DNA of 22,889 nucleotides from JARBAU01 sp040414675 (GCA_040414675.1 JBEDUN010000107.1:1-22889), one strand, 5' to 3'; shown: positions 1 to 7,585, counted from the first letter of the stretch. Translations and numbers: made by a program. The notes: generated by a model from the letters alone, not told the origin.

Positions 1-199
1 CATATTTTCGCAGATGATAGTCCATACGTAATGCATTAATTAAAAAGAACATAAGTATATAGACTGCAAACGAGATTGGAAATGGAACAGTAAGAGAAAT
101 TACAATACCTATGGCAATAAAGATAAAGAACCATTTCAAGTAACTATGATCTGGTCTAATATTATCATGGTTACTATTATCATTCCTTATAGTATTCAT
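1..199 (-). CDS. Small two-span membrane protein, 3' end cut by the window edge
   Basis: On the minus strand a frame opens with ATG at 199-197 and stays open to base 1, giving 66 residues of a protein whose C-terminus lies outside the window. The first 20 residues are polar and Asn-rich (MNTIRNDNSNHDN). They are followed by two hydrophobic stretches around residues 22-38 and 41-56, with a Pro-containing turn between them (TVPFPIS), then a basic patch (MDYHLRKY). This is the pattern of a small two-helix membrane protein. An AAGAAGAGAA purine run lies just upstream of the ATG. I do not recognise the family. The opposite-strand frame at 146-349 overlaps it but has less convincing composition. 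The coding call is moderately sure and the function unknown. Confidence 0.5.
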   Translation of the reverse strand, partial: MNTIRNDNSNHDNIRPDHSYLKWFFIFIAIGIVISLTVPFPISFAVYILMFFLINALRMDYHLRKY

Positions 200-804
200 A
201 TTTATTCTCTTCTTACATATGAATTGGCAGTAATAACGAATAAATGGTCGGAATACACATTCTTGCAGTGCAGCATATTCTTGTCAGTAAGGGTATTATT
301 CAAATACCGATATACTTTCAGATTACCAGTTGTCACCGTTTGCTCTTGACTAATCTTAGCATTTAATCCAAGAAATTGTGATCACATCATATCTTTCTAC
401 TAAAATAGTAGAGTATACGTAATCACTCTTGTACCCCTATTTTGCACACCTTCTGCATGTCATTTCTTTGTTTAGGTAGCTTTCTTATGCTGATAGGAAG
501 TTATGTTAAACTCTACAATTCCTATCCTAATATATCAAGATAGATCTGTTAAATTCTTTGTATGGTATAACGAATCGATCTCTATATCTTATGATTACAA
601 TCTTGTAGATCCATTCGTATATCGGTACTATGTATAGTATTATTACAAATATATTACTGACACGCTGTGCAATTTAGAGCATCACCCTTGAGCTCAAATA
701 AAAAACATAACTCTGAAAACTAAATTCGTAATTCGAGATAAAAGTTATATCGATAGTAGTATTATTACCAATACATTATCGATTTACAATTACCCCTTCT
801 AAAA
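200..804. other. Gene-poor intergenic region with a small palindrome
   Basis: I find no convincing reading frame in these 600 bases on either strand. They separate the leftward membrane protein from the rightward P-type ATPase and must hold the promoters of both. The one structured item is a perfect 6-bp inverted repeat, CTACTA-AAA-TAGTAG, at 397-411. No clear TATA element sits 25-30 nt ahead of the ATPase GTG. Confidence 0.5.
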
Positions 805-2304
805 GTGAGCAAAACTGTACTATTTGCAAGAAGATATCCTATACCAATTTTCGCAGTTTTGGGATTGCTTATAGGTGCCATATTTTCTGTATTAAATCAA
901 TCTGTTGTTGGGCATCGGATTTGGTTTTTGACATTAATTATTGGAGGTATTCCTGTTGTGTGGGATACTGTTAAGGGGATGATCCATCGCCATTTTGCTT
1001 CTGATATAGTAGCAATGCTTGCTATTATTGCAGCTATCTTAACAAATGAAGCATTACCGGGAGTGGTGATTGTCATAATGCAGACTGGCGGAAAAGCACT
1101 AGAAGATTATGCATTTAGAAGAGCTTCATCTTCACTAGATGAATTAATGGCAAGATCTCCACGTATTGCATATAGAAAAATGAGGGAATTAAATAAGAAC
1201 AACAATACTAATGGCGATCGTAACTGTATTGGCGATCAAGGATTAGAAGAAATAAAAGTAACTGATATTCGAATCGGTGATTTACTTGTAGTACGGCCAG
1301 GCGATCTTATTCCTGCCGATGGAACGATAATCACAGGACAAGCACAAATTGACGAATCCGCACTTACAGGAGAACCATTACTTAAAAACAAAGGTATTAG
1401 TGATCAAGTCTTTAGTGGCACTATCAATTCAGGAGGAAATGCTTTTGAAATTCAAGCTAGTAAATTAAGCGAAGACAGCCAGTATGCCAAAATAGTTCAG
1501 CTAGTGCGAAAAGCCCAGGAAGAGAAAGCTCCAATACAAAGGCTTGCAGATAGATATGCATTATGGTTTACTCCTGTAACACTAGCAATAAGCGGAATTG
1601 GTTGGTTAGTAACACAAAATCCACAGACCATTTTATCTGTCCTTGTTGTTGCTACTCCGTGTTCACTCATATTTGCAACTCCTGTAGCTATCATGAGTGG
1701 AATAAACAGATGTGCAAAGATAGGAATAATAATAAAGACTGGAGCTGCGATTGAACAGATAGGTAAATCACAAGCAGTTGTATTTGATAAAACAGGCACT
1801 ATTACTTACGGATCTCCCTTTATAGAAGACATTGTTGTATTAACAAAAGATGGCAAAATAAGACAAAAAGAAGACGACGATAACAATAGTATTAATAACA
1901 ACAACAATAGCAATGCTATAATTGCTAGCGACAATAGCAATTATTCTGATGATCTATTACTCAAAGCTGCCGCTATAGAACAAATGTCTACTCATCCAGC
2001 AGCTCGTGTAATTGTCCAAAAAGCAAAAGAAAAGCTTGGTAATAGTCTATTGTCTACTCCAAGGAATTTCCATGAAATAGCAGGAGCTGGGGTAGAAGGT
2101 GATATTAATGATGAACACATTATAGTTGGTTCACAAAGTCTTTTTGAAGATAATGATAATGATAATGATAGTAAGAAATATCAACTTCAGCAACAACAAC
2201 AACAGCAAAAACAACAATCAGAATTAGAATACGATAAAGAATTACTACTAAACACTATAAAAAAAACGAGCCAAAGGGAAAATGATAGCATTATTAAGTA
2301 TTAA
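805..2304 (+). CDS. Heavy-metal P-type ATPase, N-terminal part (frameshifted)
   Basis: This encodes the membrane, actuator and phosphorylation regions of a P1B-type cation pump, which exports a transition metal at the expense of ATP. Two to three hydrophobic segments lie in residues 10-95. The actuator motif TGE is at 188-190, the metal-site motif TPC at 284-286 in the transmembrane helix before the P-domain, the phosphorylation motif DKTGT at 328-332 (Asp328) and the N-domain HP at 397-398. There is no N-terminal HMA metal-binding domain. TPC replaces the commoner CPC or SPC, so I cannot name the metal. The nucleotide domain carries two Asn/Asp- and Gln-rich insertions (about 350-385 and 450-475). 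The start is GTG at 805. The frame loses homology at the A tract 2259-2266 and runs only 15 codons further; the rest of the pump continues in the next frame. Confidence 0.85.
   Translation: MSKTVLFARRYPIPIFAVLGLLIGAIFSVLNQSVVGHRIWFLTLIIGGIPVVWDTVKGMIHRHFASDIVAMLAIIAAILTNEALPGVVIVIMQTGGKALEDYAFRRASSSLDELMARSPRIAYRKMRELNKNNNTNGDRNCIGDQGLEEIKVTDIRIGDLLVVRPGDLIPADGTIITGQAQIDESALTGEPLLKNKGISDQVFSGTINSGGNAFEIQASKLSEDSQYAKIVQLVRKAQEEKAPIQRLADRYALWFTPVTLAISGIGWLVTQNPQTILSVLVVATPCSLIFATPVAIMSGINRCAKIGIIIKTGAAIEQIGKSQAVVFDKTGTITYGSPFIEDIVVLTKDGKIRQKEDDDNNSINNNNNSNAIIASDNSNYSDDLLLKAAAIEQMSTHPAARVIVQKAKEKLGNSLLSTPRNFHEIAGAGVEGDINDEHIIVGSQSLFEDNDNDNDSKKYQLQQQQQQQKQQSELEYDKELLLNTIKKTSQRENDSIIKY
2149..2217 (+). 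repeat. Low-complexity GATAAT and CAA repeats inside the ATPase gene
   Basis: A GATAAT microsatellite (2149-2170) encodes Asp-Asn repeats, and a CAA/CAG-rich run (2188-2217) encodes an almost pure Gln tract. Both fall in the nucleotide-binding domain of the ATPase, where loops tolerate insertions. A second Asn-rich block lies at about 1868-1945. Such tracts expand and contract by replication slippage. Confidence 0.8.
2259..2266 (+). other. Eight-A tract, site of the ATPase frame change
   Basis: Reading ATA AAA AAA CGA (seven A's after the T) would join the upstream frame to the downstream one and continue straight into K-K-R-A-K-G-K-M-I-A. The sequence has eight A's, so the frame shifts by one base. 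In the downstream frame a TAA lies exactly at 2258-2260, so the junction must be within this tract. It could be a fixed mutation, a sequencing error, or a transcriptional slippage site. Confidence 0.75.
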
Positions 2305-2863
2305 TAGTAGTCTCGCAGGGGCGATAGTACTTGGTGATAAGATGAGGTTAGGAGCAAATGTGATGATGCAACGTCTTCGAAAGCTTGGAGTAAAAGAAAT
2401 AGTTATGCTTACAGGAGATAGCTTTGACAATGCAGAGGTTATTGCCAAGCAAGCAGCTGTCACTAGTTTTGAATTTAACCTTTTGCCAGAACAGAAGGTA
2501 TTGGCAGTAAAGAAATTGAAAGAACAGTATAAAAATATTGTCATGGTTGGAGATGGGATTAACGATGCTCCTGCATTGGCAGCTGCTACAGTTGGCGTTG
2601 CCATGGGAGCTAAAGGAACGGCAATATCAGCTGAGGCCGCTGATATGGTGTTGCTAGTAGATGATGTTACAAAAGTTGCTGATATATTAGAAATAGGTCA
2701 GAGAACAATACAAATAGCAAAACAGAGTATTTACTTTGGATTAGGAATTAGTTTTATCCTAATGGTTATTGCAAGCTTTGGATTAATTCCTCCAACAATT
2801 GGTGCATTGCTTCAAGAAATATTAGATGTGTGTGTTATATTAAATGCATTAAGGGCAAGATAG
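2282..2863 (+). CDS. Heavy-metal P-type ATPase, C-terminal part (frameshifted)
   Basis: This is the C-terminal third of the pump begun at 805. From the first ATG it shows the P-domain motif TGDS at 43-46, the hinge motif GDGIND at 90-95 followed by APALAAATVGVAMG, and two closing transmembrane helices (about 150-190) ending in NALRAR. These are hallmark P1B features. The true continuation starts a few codons earlier, right after the 8-A tract, so the ATG at 2282 is probably internal. Joined to the first part by removing one A, the protein would have about 685 residues, normal for this family. The downstream CBS protein follows after 120 bases. Whether a full pump is made depends on the nature of the A-tract shift. 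Confidence 0.8.
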   Translation: MIALLSINSSLAGAIVLGDKMRLGANVMMQRLRKLGVKEIVMLTGDSFDNAEVIAKQAAVTSFEFNLLPEQKVLAVKKLKEQYKNIVMVGDGINDAPALAAATVGVAMGAKGTAISAEAADMVLLVDDVTKVADILEIGQRTIQIAKQSIYFGLGISFILMVIASFGLIPPTIGALLQEILDVCVILNALRAR

Positions 2864-2983
2864 ATGTGTGATTTAGAGTATTACTGGGTCGATGAGATAT
2901 CGTCATAGAATACAATTTGTTGTTATTATAATGTAATACCAGTCGTTATGATAATATATGGGTAACAATGAGAGCACAAGGAA

Positions 2984-3790
2984 ATGAACTTTACTGCAAA
3001 GACTGCTTCTAACAAGGCCATTACAGTTGAACCAACAAGCAATTTGAGCGACGCCCGGGATTTAATGATTAGATACAATATAAGCAGGGTCATAGTCGCT
3101 GCAAACAATAATCCTGTTGGCATGGTCACAGAAAAAGCAATTGCTGGCTTTTTATTCAAGAACTCACATGAGCCACTCGATACTATTGCCATTTCTAGAA
3201 CAATGAGGACTCCAATACTTACTGTAGAAATGGATACTACTATTAATAAATGCGCAACGATGATGATCGAAAATAATATTAGTTCACTTGTTGTTATGAA
3301 TGGCACTACCTTAAATATTCTGACAAAAAGCGATCTTGTAAAATTGTACGCTGAGCATTACAAAAACATATCACTTGTTAGTGAGTTCATGACCAAGGAT
3401 GTATTTACTGTTTCACCATCACATTCACTACATACCGCAATTTTGTTGATGATTAAAAATAAGATTTCTAGAGTGATTGTTACTAGAGGAAAAGAAATAG
3501 TTGGTATAATAACATCCAGGGATCTTATGCCAATAACATCTTTTGTTGAAGGTCAAGGTATAGAATCTAGGGATTTGTCAGGCATAGGATATATTATGTT
3601 GGCAAGGGATGTAATGAAAGTGCCTCAGATTATAAATAAAAGCACGGATATAGCTGAGGCTGCGCAGATTATGTATCGCAAAAGGATCAGTGGTATGCCA
3701 GTAGCTTCTAGTATTACTGATTTAGATGGCATTGTAACTAAAACTGATATTGTTCGAGCGTTGATAGAAGTCAGTACCAATATGGTATAG
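2984..3790 (+). CDS. Four-CBS-domain protein
   Basis: Four CBS modules make up nearly the whole 268-residue protein, at about 12-58, 70-122, 131-182 and 208-262. Each ends in the typical pattern of a hydrophobic strand, a G[IM]V/I-T step and a D/E-containing helix, for example VGMVTEKAIAGF, VGIITSRDLMPI and DGIVTKTDIVRAL. Pairs of CBS modules (Bateman modules) usually bind adenosyl nucleotides such as AMP or ATP. With no fused enzyme or membrane domain, this is presumably a free-standing sensor. ATG 2984 is chosen because the upstream in-frame ATG at 2948 is cut off by a TAA at 2963. The gene lies downstream of the P-type ATPase, but the gap is large enough for its own promoter. The family call is firm; ligand and partner are unknown. 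Confidence 0.88.
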   Translation: MNFTAKTASNKAITVEPTSNLSDARDLMIRYNISRVIVAANNNPVGMVTEKAIAGFLFKNSHEPLDTIAISRTMRTPILTVEMDTTINKCATMMIENNISSLVVMNGTTLNILTKSDLVKLYAEHYKNISLVSEFMTKDVFTVSPSHSLHTAILLMIKNKISRVIVTRGKEIVGIITSRDLMPITSFVEGQGIESRDLSGIGYIMLARDVMKVPQIINKSTDIAEAAQIMYRKRISGMPVASSITDLDGIVTKTDIVRALIEVSTNMV

Positions 3791-3837
3791 CAGTCTGATT
3801 ATTGTTAAAATAATAGTGATATATGAATAAGATTATA

Positions 3838-4149
3838 CTATTTTTTCAAATTTATGCATGCCCTTCCGAGCGGATTTAAATTGTCCTCTACTTTATCGTT
3901 GGCAAAAGGCTCAACTAACATCAATCTGCCTTTCTTTTTCTTCAATGTTTGTAATGCATGTCTTGCTGCCACGCCTGGATCTCCCAGATCATGAAAACAA
4001 TCAAAGAACGCAACCAGATCATAATCATCGCCGGGATAATCTGTCGACTTTGCAACTTCAAAAGTTATGTTCTGTAAGCCTTCTTTTTCTGCTTGCTTCC
4101 TGGCCCATTCGATTGATGGTCCGTGAGAATCAAACCCTATAAGGATTAG
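3838..4149 (-). pseudogene. Class I SAM-dependent methyltransferase, internal fragment
   Basis: The minus strand reads about 100 residues of a Rossmann-fold methyltransferase. It opens in the second strand (IGFDSHGPSIEWARKQAEKE), has the acidic position after the third strand (GDDYDLVAFFDCFHDLGDP), and then the helix and strand KKGRLMLVEPFANDKVEDN. It ends at NLNPLGRACINLKK with TAG at 3838-3840. Related methyltransferases carry a winged-helix-like N-terminal part and the GxGxG loop before this segment and some 80-100 residues after it; both are missing and no start codon is suitable. Sequence beyond about 4150 no longer looks like the family. I read it as a gene remnant truncated at both ends. 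The plus-strand frame opposite it is a shadow. Confidence 0.7.
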
Positions 4150-4232
4150 TAGTTGGTATTCTAGATTCAGAAATGAATCGCATTCGTGGTAATAGCAATT
4201 AGCCTTGGGCTTGGTATTAGTTATAGGGATAG

Positions 4233-4406
4233 CATACGGCTGTAGCCGGTATTGTTAATCACTATCTAACAACTAAAGGACTGCTCGATTTAATTAATAG
4301 TCTGGGGTAAGAACCATTTGTAGCCACTGATGTTATCTTGAAAGACAGGGAACAACAGAGCGCGGCTGAGTACACGAAAAATGTATCTGATACCAAAGCC
4401 CGATAA
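4233..4406 (+). pseudogene. Possible broken coding frame with an internal stop
   Basis: One frame reads coding-like peptide on both sides of a single TAA at 4308-4310. It begins HTAVAGIVNHYLTTKGLLDL and resumes with EPFVATDVILKDREQQSAAE, ending at TAA 4404-4406. There is no upstream start codon, as the frame is closed by TAG at 4230. Composition is more protein-like than in the other frames, so I suspect a decayed gene or readthrough remnant, but I do not recognise the family. It sits between the methyltransferase relic and the zinc-finger ORFs. Confidence 0.25.
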
Positions 4407-4409
4407 AGT

Positions 4410-4583
4410 ATGGAGGGAGCAAACAGCATGACTATGATTAGTAAGACTGGAATTCACTCGCCGACTGACCAGCAAGACTATTTTCTCTGTAGGTTATGCC
4501 GTTCGGTAGTAAAAACAGACCAAATGTTAGAACATATAAGGTTATGTCGTAATATTGCCACAGACACAGAAAGAGTGGAATGA
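4410..4583 (+). CDS. 57-residue C2HC zinc-finger microprotein
   Basis: The protein has one compact finger with ligands Cys27, Cys30, His42 and Cys46, that is C-x2-C-x11-H-x3-C (YFLCRLC ... EHIRLC). The aromatic and leucine positions within the finger fit a small zinc-binding fold. The finger in the minus-strand protein at 11744-11986 has exactly the same spacing, which supports this strand over the antisense frame at 4478-4666. ATG 4410 is the most upstream start (in-frame TAA at 4404). ATG 4428, seven codons in, is preceded by GGAGGGAG, a good ribosome-binding sequence, and may be the used start. The stop overlaps the ATG of the next ORF as ATGA. Small archaeal fingers of this kind are often nucleic-acid or protein adaptors, but no function can be assigned. 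Confidence 0.6.
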   Translation: MEGANSMTMISKTGIHSPTDQQDYFLCRLCRSVVKTDQMLEHIRLCRNIATDTERVE

Positions 4584-4693
4584 TAATAACAGTAGAGCAG
4601 CAGAAATACAAATGCAAATTCTGCGGTGTAATAAGGACAAGAGAATGTTTTGAATCTCAGAATCAAGACAGGAAATTAACTCGACTGTATTAA
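4580..4693 (+). CDS. 37-residue cysteine-motif microprotein, coupled to the zinc finger
   Basis: It starts at ATG 4580 inside the stop of the preceding ORF (ATGA), the arrangement of translational coupling. The 37 residues include a CKFC knuckle (Cys12, Cys15) and a further Cys23, with basic residues around them (KYKCKFCGVIRTRECF). This looks like half of a zinc ribbon or a truncated second finger of its neighbour; the His-x3-Cys half is absent. It could bind metal as a dimer or together with the upstream microprotein, or the pair could be the split remains of one two-finger protein. The short length limits confidence. Confidence 0.4.
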   Translation: MIITVEQQKYKCKFCGVIRTRECFESQNQDRKLTRLY

Positions 4694-4919
4694 ATGACAA
4701 AAATTTTGTCGAAAGTGTGTTTTTATTGGAGAGGCGGTTAAGGTTAGGTGCAAATAACCATATGAAATCGCAAAATGCAACGACAACAGCAACGACAACG
4801 ATTACGGAGAAGAAATAATGCTACTAACTAACTTGTGCAATTAGTACTATTAACTCTTTGTGGTGAAAATAAATGTCAGTTTATACATGTTAATATACTA
4901 ATCCAGTCACTTACTCTTG

Positions 4920-5069
4920 TTGAGTAAATTATCGATTGGATTAGCGATAGGAGTTGCAGCTTCTATGATTGGTACTTGTGTATATTTGAACTGTAGAAAG
5001 AAGAAAAATGCCTTGAATGGTAATGCTGACATTGATGTTGATCTTGATTTATCACAGCCGGTGCAGTAG
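4920..5069 (+). CDS. 49-residue single-span membrane microprotein
   Basis: TTG at 4920 opens a frame with a short N-terminus, one glycine/alanine-rich hydrophobic helix (SIGLAIGVAASMIGTCVYL), a strongly basic stop-transfer patch (CRKKKN) and an acidic tail with alternating Asp (DIDVDLDLS). The charge pattern suggests the tail is cytoplasmic. An AT-rich TATA-like stretch, TAATATACTA, at 4891-4900 lies 20-29 nt upstream of the TTG, as expected for a leaderless archaeal transcript. A second TTG at 4917 is equally possible. No family is recognised. Confidence 0.42.
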   Translation: MSKLSIGLAIGVAASMIGTCVYLNCRKKKNALNGNADIDVDLDLSQPVQ

Positions 5070-5290
5070 TAGTCTCCCTCCACCTCCAGTTCCTTAGTCT
5101 ATAGCACGTTTGTTTCATTATCCAAAAGATTAGAAGGCTTATTTTCCCGAGTTGCTACTCTATAGGTTCAAAGAGCAAGTATTACGCGATTTAAACTGTA
5201 TGCATCTAGTGGCGCTTGACGTTGTATTTGTTGAACAGGAAATATATTGCGTCGTCGACCATTTGTTCAGGTAAGTATCATAAGATATTC

Positions 5291-5298
5291 ATTTAAAG
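5291..5298 (+). promoter_or_regulatory. TATA box of the cupredoxin gene
   Basis: ATTTAAAG is centred about 27 nt upstream of ATG 5321. This is the position expected of an archaeal TATA box when the transcript begins at or next to the start codon. Confidence 0.5.
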
Positions 5299-5320
5299 TT
5301 GTAAATTGGTATAGTATCAA

Positions 5321-5740
5321 ATGAACAAATTAGTTACGTCTGGCTTAGTAGTAGCTGTCGTTTGCACAATACTAGGAGCATTGCCTGTTTCTGCTTTTGC
5401 ACAGCAGCAACCACCATCGACAGCAGCAACCAACAAGGTCTTTTACTTGTTCAATTCACACGTGCCTGACGCTAACGAGACAATGCTAGGAATACCGACC
5501 GACTTATTCACTCCCTCAACCATCACAGTCAACAAAGGCGATACTGTTACAATACATTTCTTTAACACCGAGATAACTGAGCCGCATACCTTTACGATAG
5601 CCGCACCTTATAACATCGACACAAACGTACCACAAGGACAGAACGCAACCATCGTCTTTCATGCAGACCACACGGGAGTATTCCAGTATTATTGTAAATA
5701 TCATCTCCCGACAATGGTAGGACAATTAGTCGTACAATGA
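5321..5740 (+). CDS. Secreted single-domain cupredoxin (plastocyanin-like blue copper protein)
   Basis: A Sec-type signal peptide covers residues 1-27 (Met-Asn-Lys start, hydrophobic core, cleavage after AFA). It is followed by a Gln/Pro-rich linker and a beta-rich cupredoxin domain from about 39. The four type-1 copper ligands are visible: His89 (EPHTF), Cys125, His128 and Met132 (YYCKYHLPTM), with the normal C-x2-H-x3-M ending. Such proteins shuttle electrons on the outside of the cell. Ammonia-oxidising thaumarchaea encode many and are thought to use them in place of cytochromes c. At 139 residues it is a soluble or loosely attached single-domain version; there is no membrane anchor. A TATA box at the leaderless distance precedes the ATG, and the gene appears monocistronic. 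Confidence 0.9.
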   Translation: MNKLVTSGLVVAVVCTILGALPVSAFAQQQPPSTAATNKVFYLFNSHVPDANETMLGIPTDLFTPSTITVNKGDTVTIHFFNTEITEPHTFTIAAPYNIDTNVPQGQNATIVFHADHTGVFQYYCKYHLPTMVGQLVVQ

Positions 5741-6057
5741 TACAATAATAACTAATGATCTCACACTATGCGTGACGATGTCGTGCTAAAACTGGATTCT
5801 TACTATTATGCAGTGACCGGTCTCTTTTAGGGATTTCTCATTATACACAATATCAAACATCGATAAATTAATCTGATGGTATAGAACATAACTACATATG
5901 GACTATTATGCTATCTTCTTGCTACATCGTTAATGTGAAGTATCAGATTGTCACATAATATTAGATTTTCATAGGTCGGGGTTCGGTGGTATGCAATACA
6001 CTAATGTACGTAATCCACTTCTAAATACAACTGATGAGGAAGGATAAGAACGAAACT
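5741..6057. other. Intergenic region without recognised features
   Basis: The stretch between the cupredoxin and the leftward genes holds no frame I can support; a 20-codon plus-strand ORF at 5768 is too short to judge. No T-rich terminator follows the cupredoxin stop. Confidence 0.4.
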
Positions 6058-6165
6058 TCATGAAATCAATTTTGGATCGCCTCCTCCACTAATATACAGT
6101 CCTGCGGTTGACACTTTGAACTTGAACTGGATTTGTGTCTTAACAGGCAGCAACTTTAATAACAA
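6058..6165 (-). CDS. Possible 35-residue microprotein downstream of the glycosyltransferase
   Basis: A TTG at 6165-6163 lies 4 bases beyond the glycosyltransferase stop on the same strand. It opens a 35-codon frame with beta-like composition (QIQFKFKVSTAGLYISGGGD). The composition is more coding-like than the alternatives and the spacing would suit coupling, but the start is weak and the frame short. It may be the relic of a larger gene. No family recognised. Confidence 0.22.
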   Translation of the reverse strand: MLLKLLPVKTQIQFKFKVSTAGLYISGGGDPKLIS

Positions 6166-6169
6166 TCAA

Positions 6170-7021
6170 TCAATCGATATTATGGAATAGATTCGACCAG
6201 TCAACCTCTATATGCCTTCTCATTAGCTTTTTTGCCTTATTAACAATTTTAGTTGTGTCAGGGTCGCTCTTTATTAATTCAGCTAGTTCTTTTTCGTTCC
6301 CTACAGCAAAACAGTTATGGCCTTCTCTAAGATCGGAATATTTAGGATCTATGTTCTCAAGCCACTTACGATGCACAATTACTGCACATCCATTGTGAAC
6401 TGCTTCAAGGAAGGTATATTGAGTTCCCCCGCCGTCATTTTTAAGTACTGATAAGTCTACAACAAACTTCGCCCTAGACAGTATTTCGGATAACTTATGA
6501 AATGATTTTTCAAATTGACCGTAGTAGTGCCTATAAAAATCAGGATTTTGTCTTCGCGGAATGTAGTGCCGTCGCCTCCGTGCCCCGTATATCTTTATAG
6601 CTTGGTCGTTATTCAAAAACTTGTTAGCTCTTAATATGATTTCTATATTCTTTTCAAACGCTATTCTAGATATAGAAATGGTGGAAGATCTTGTAATATC
6701 CTGTTTAGTGACAGGATAAGGGTAAAACGGATGATATAGAAAAAGTGACTGAAGGCCGAATTTGTTCTCAAGGTAATGCTGTACTGCTTTTCTAATGGTG
6801 ATTATCTTCCATTTTTTTACATGTGGCACTACTTTTAATGGAATATTCGTGGGATCATGAATAACCAAATTTATGTCATCGAAATTATTTTTCAATTGGT
6901 TGAATTTGGGTAATATGTGAGAATAGCCAGGTGTGAATAAGGTTATGAATGGATATACGTACTTTAATTGTTTGTTGTACTTTTTGTCGATCTGTCTAAA
7001 ATAGTTAAGTAAAATCGACAA
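6170..7021 (-). CDS. Glycosyltransferase, GT-B fold (glycosyl transferase group 1-like)
   Basis: This probably transfers a sugar from a nucleotide donor to a cell-surface glycan, lipid or protein in the cytoplasm. The C-terminal donor domain begins at about residue 116 (ISISRIAFEKNIEIILRANK), has the strand-turn IKIYGA at 143-148, and ends in the family's characteristic block DGGGTQYTFLEAVHNGCAVI (about 197-215, Glu206) followed by LREGHNCFAVGNEKELAEL. The N-terminal acceptor half is short, about 115 residues, so at 283 residues the protein is smaller than the usual 350-400. The start is TTG 7021, the only canonical start before the upstream TGA; a lost N-terminal piece cannot be excluded. 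No other glycan genes are adjacent. Confidence 0.72.
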   Translation of the reverse strand: MSILLNYFRQIDKKYNKQLKYVYPFITLFTPGYSHILPKFNQLKNNFDDINLVIHDPTNIPLKVVPHVKKWKIITIRKAVQHYLENKFGLQSLFLYHPFYPYPVTKQDITRSSTISISRIAFEKNIEIILRANKFLNNDQAIKIYGARRRRHYIPRRQNPDFYRHYYGQFEKSFHKLSEILSRAKFVVDLSVLKNDGGGTQYTFLEAVHNGCAVIVHRKWLENIDPKYSDLREGHNCFAVGNEKELAELIKSDPDTTKIVNKAKKLMRRHIEVDWSNLFHNID

Positions 7022-7107
7022 AATAAGTAAAAATAAATATCATTTATCTCAGAATGTCAAGTCAGATTGACATAATTCATAATATTCACCATAAAATGTT
7101 AAAATAA

Positions 7108-7371
7108 GTGTCACCACTAATAATGAAAGTGATGTCCAGATTAGGAAATATATCAGAACACGAAGAACGCATCATAAGGATAAAACATCTGGCCTATTGT
7201 TCTAACGATCCAACAATTCAAATACGTGCAATAGATGCCCTTGCAGCATACGGGAAGCAGGCGATAAATGCGATAACTGATGTTATTAACCTCCCTAACA
7301 TGGGCGATCGGGTTAAGGCACACGGACTGGAGACCATAGAAGACATCAATAAAAAAACTCGAGTCAAATAA
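7108..7371 (+). CDS. Small HEAT-repeat-like helical protein
   Basis: This 87-residue, all-helical protein has the ARM/HEAT-like pattern IRAIDALAAYGKQAINAITDVI around residues 38-60, preceded by a second helix pair (EERIIRIKHLAYCS). HEAT repeats are protein-protein interaction scaffolds. Two starts are possible: GTG 7108 or ATG 7123 (residue 6). The ATG gives a more ordinary N-terminus (MKVMSRLGNIS). The gene is divergent from the glycosyltransferase and followed by an inverted repeat overlapping its stop codon. The fold is likely, the function unknown. Confidence 0.6.
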   Translation: MSPLIMKVMSRLGNISEHEERIIRIKHLAYCSNDPTIQIRAIDALAAYGKQAINAITDVINLPNMGDRVKAHGLETIEDINKKTRVK

Positions 7372-7390
7372 CTAATTTATTAATTTGACT
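7362..7390 (+). repeat. Inverted repeat at the 3' end of the HEAT-like gene
   Basis: The arms AGTCAAAT (7362-7369) and ATTTGACT (7383-7390) are perfect complements separated by 13 AT-rich bases. They would form a hairpin covering the stop codon and the first untranslated bases of the preceding gene. No T-tract follows, so a 3'-end stabilising hairpin is as likely as a terminator. Confidence 0.4.
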
Positions 7391-7585
7391 ACGAAGAAAT
7401 AAAGAAATGTTCTGGACCGTATCCTTTGTTTACGAAACAAACTACTAATTACCAAAAAATTGATCCATGTGATCGATTCTCCAACAGAACAGCAAAACCA
7501 ACCTCAGATAATTTTTGTCAAATAATCTGATAAACCTGCTACTTTATCAGAAATACCTACCTACCTATCCTCTATGAGGCCTCAA

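Noticed and set aside
146..349. 67-codon plus-strand frame
   Set aside because: It overlaps the minus-strand membrane protein that runs off the left edge, which has a clearer helix pattern and a proper start.
3858..4142. 94-codon plus-strand frame
   Set aside because: It lies opposite the methyltransferase remnant, whose minus-strand reading matches a known fold; the plus reading has no such features.
4478..4666. 62-codon minus-strand frame
   Set aside because: It is antisense to the zinc-finger micro-ORFs, whose ligand spacing recurs elsewhere in the window.
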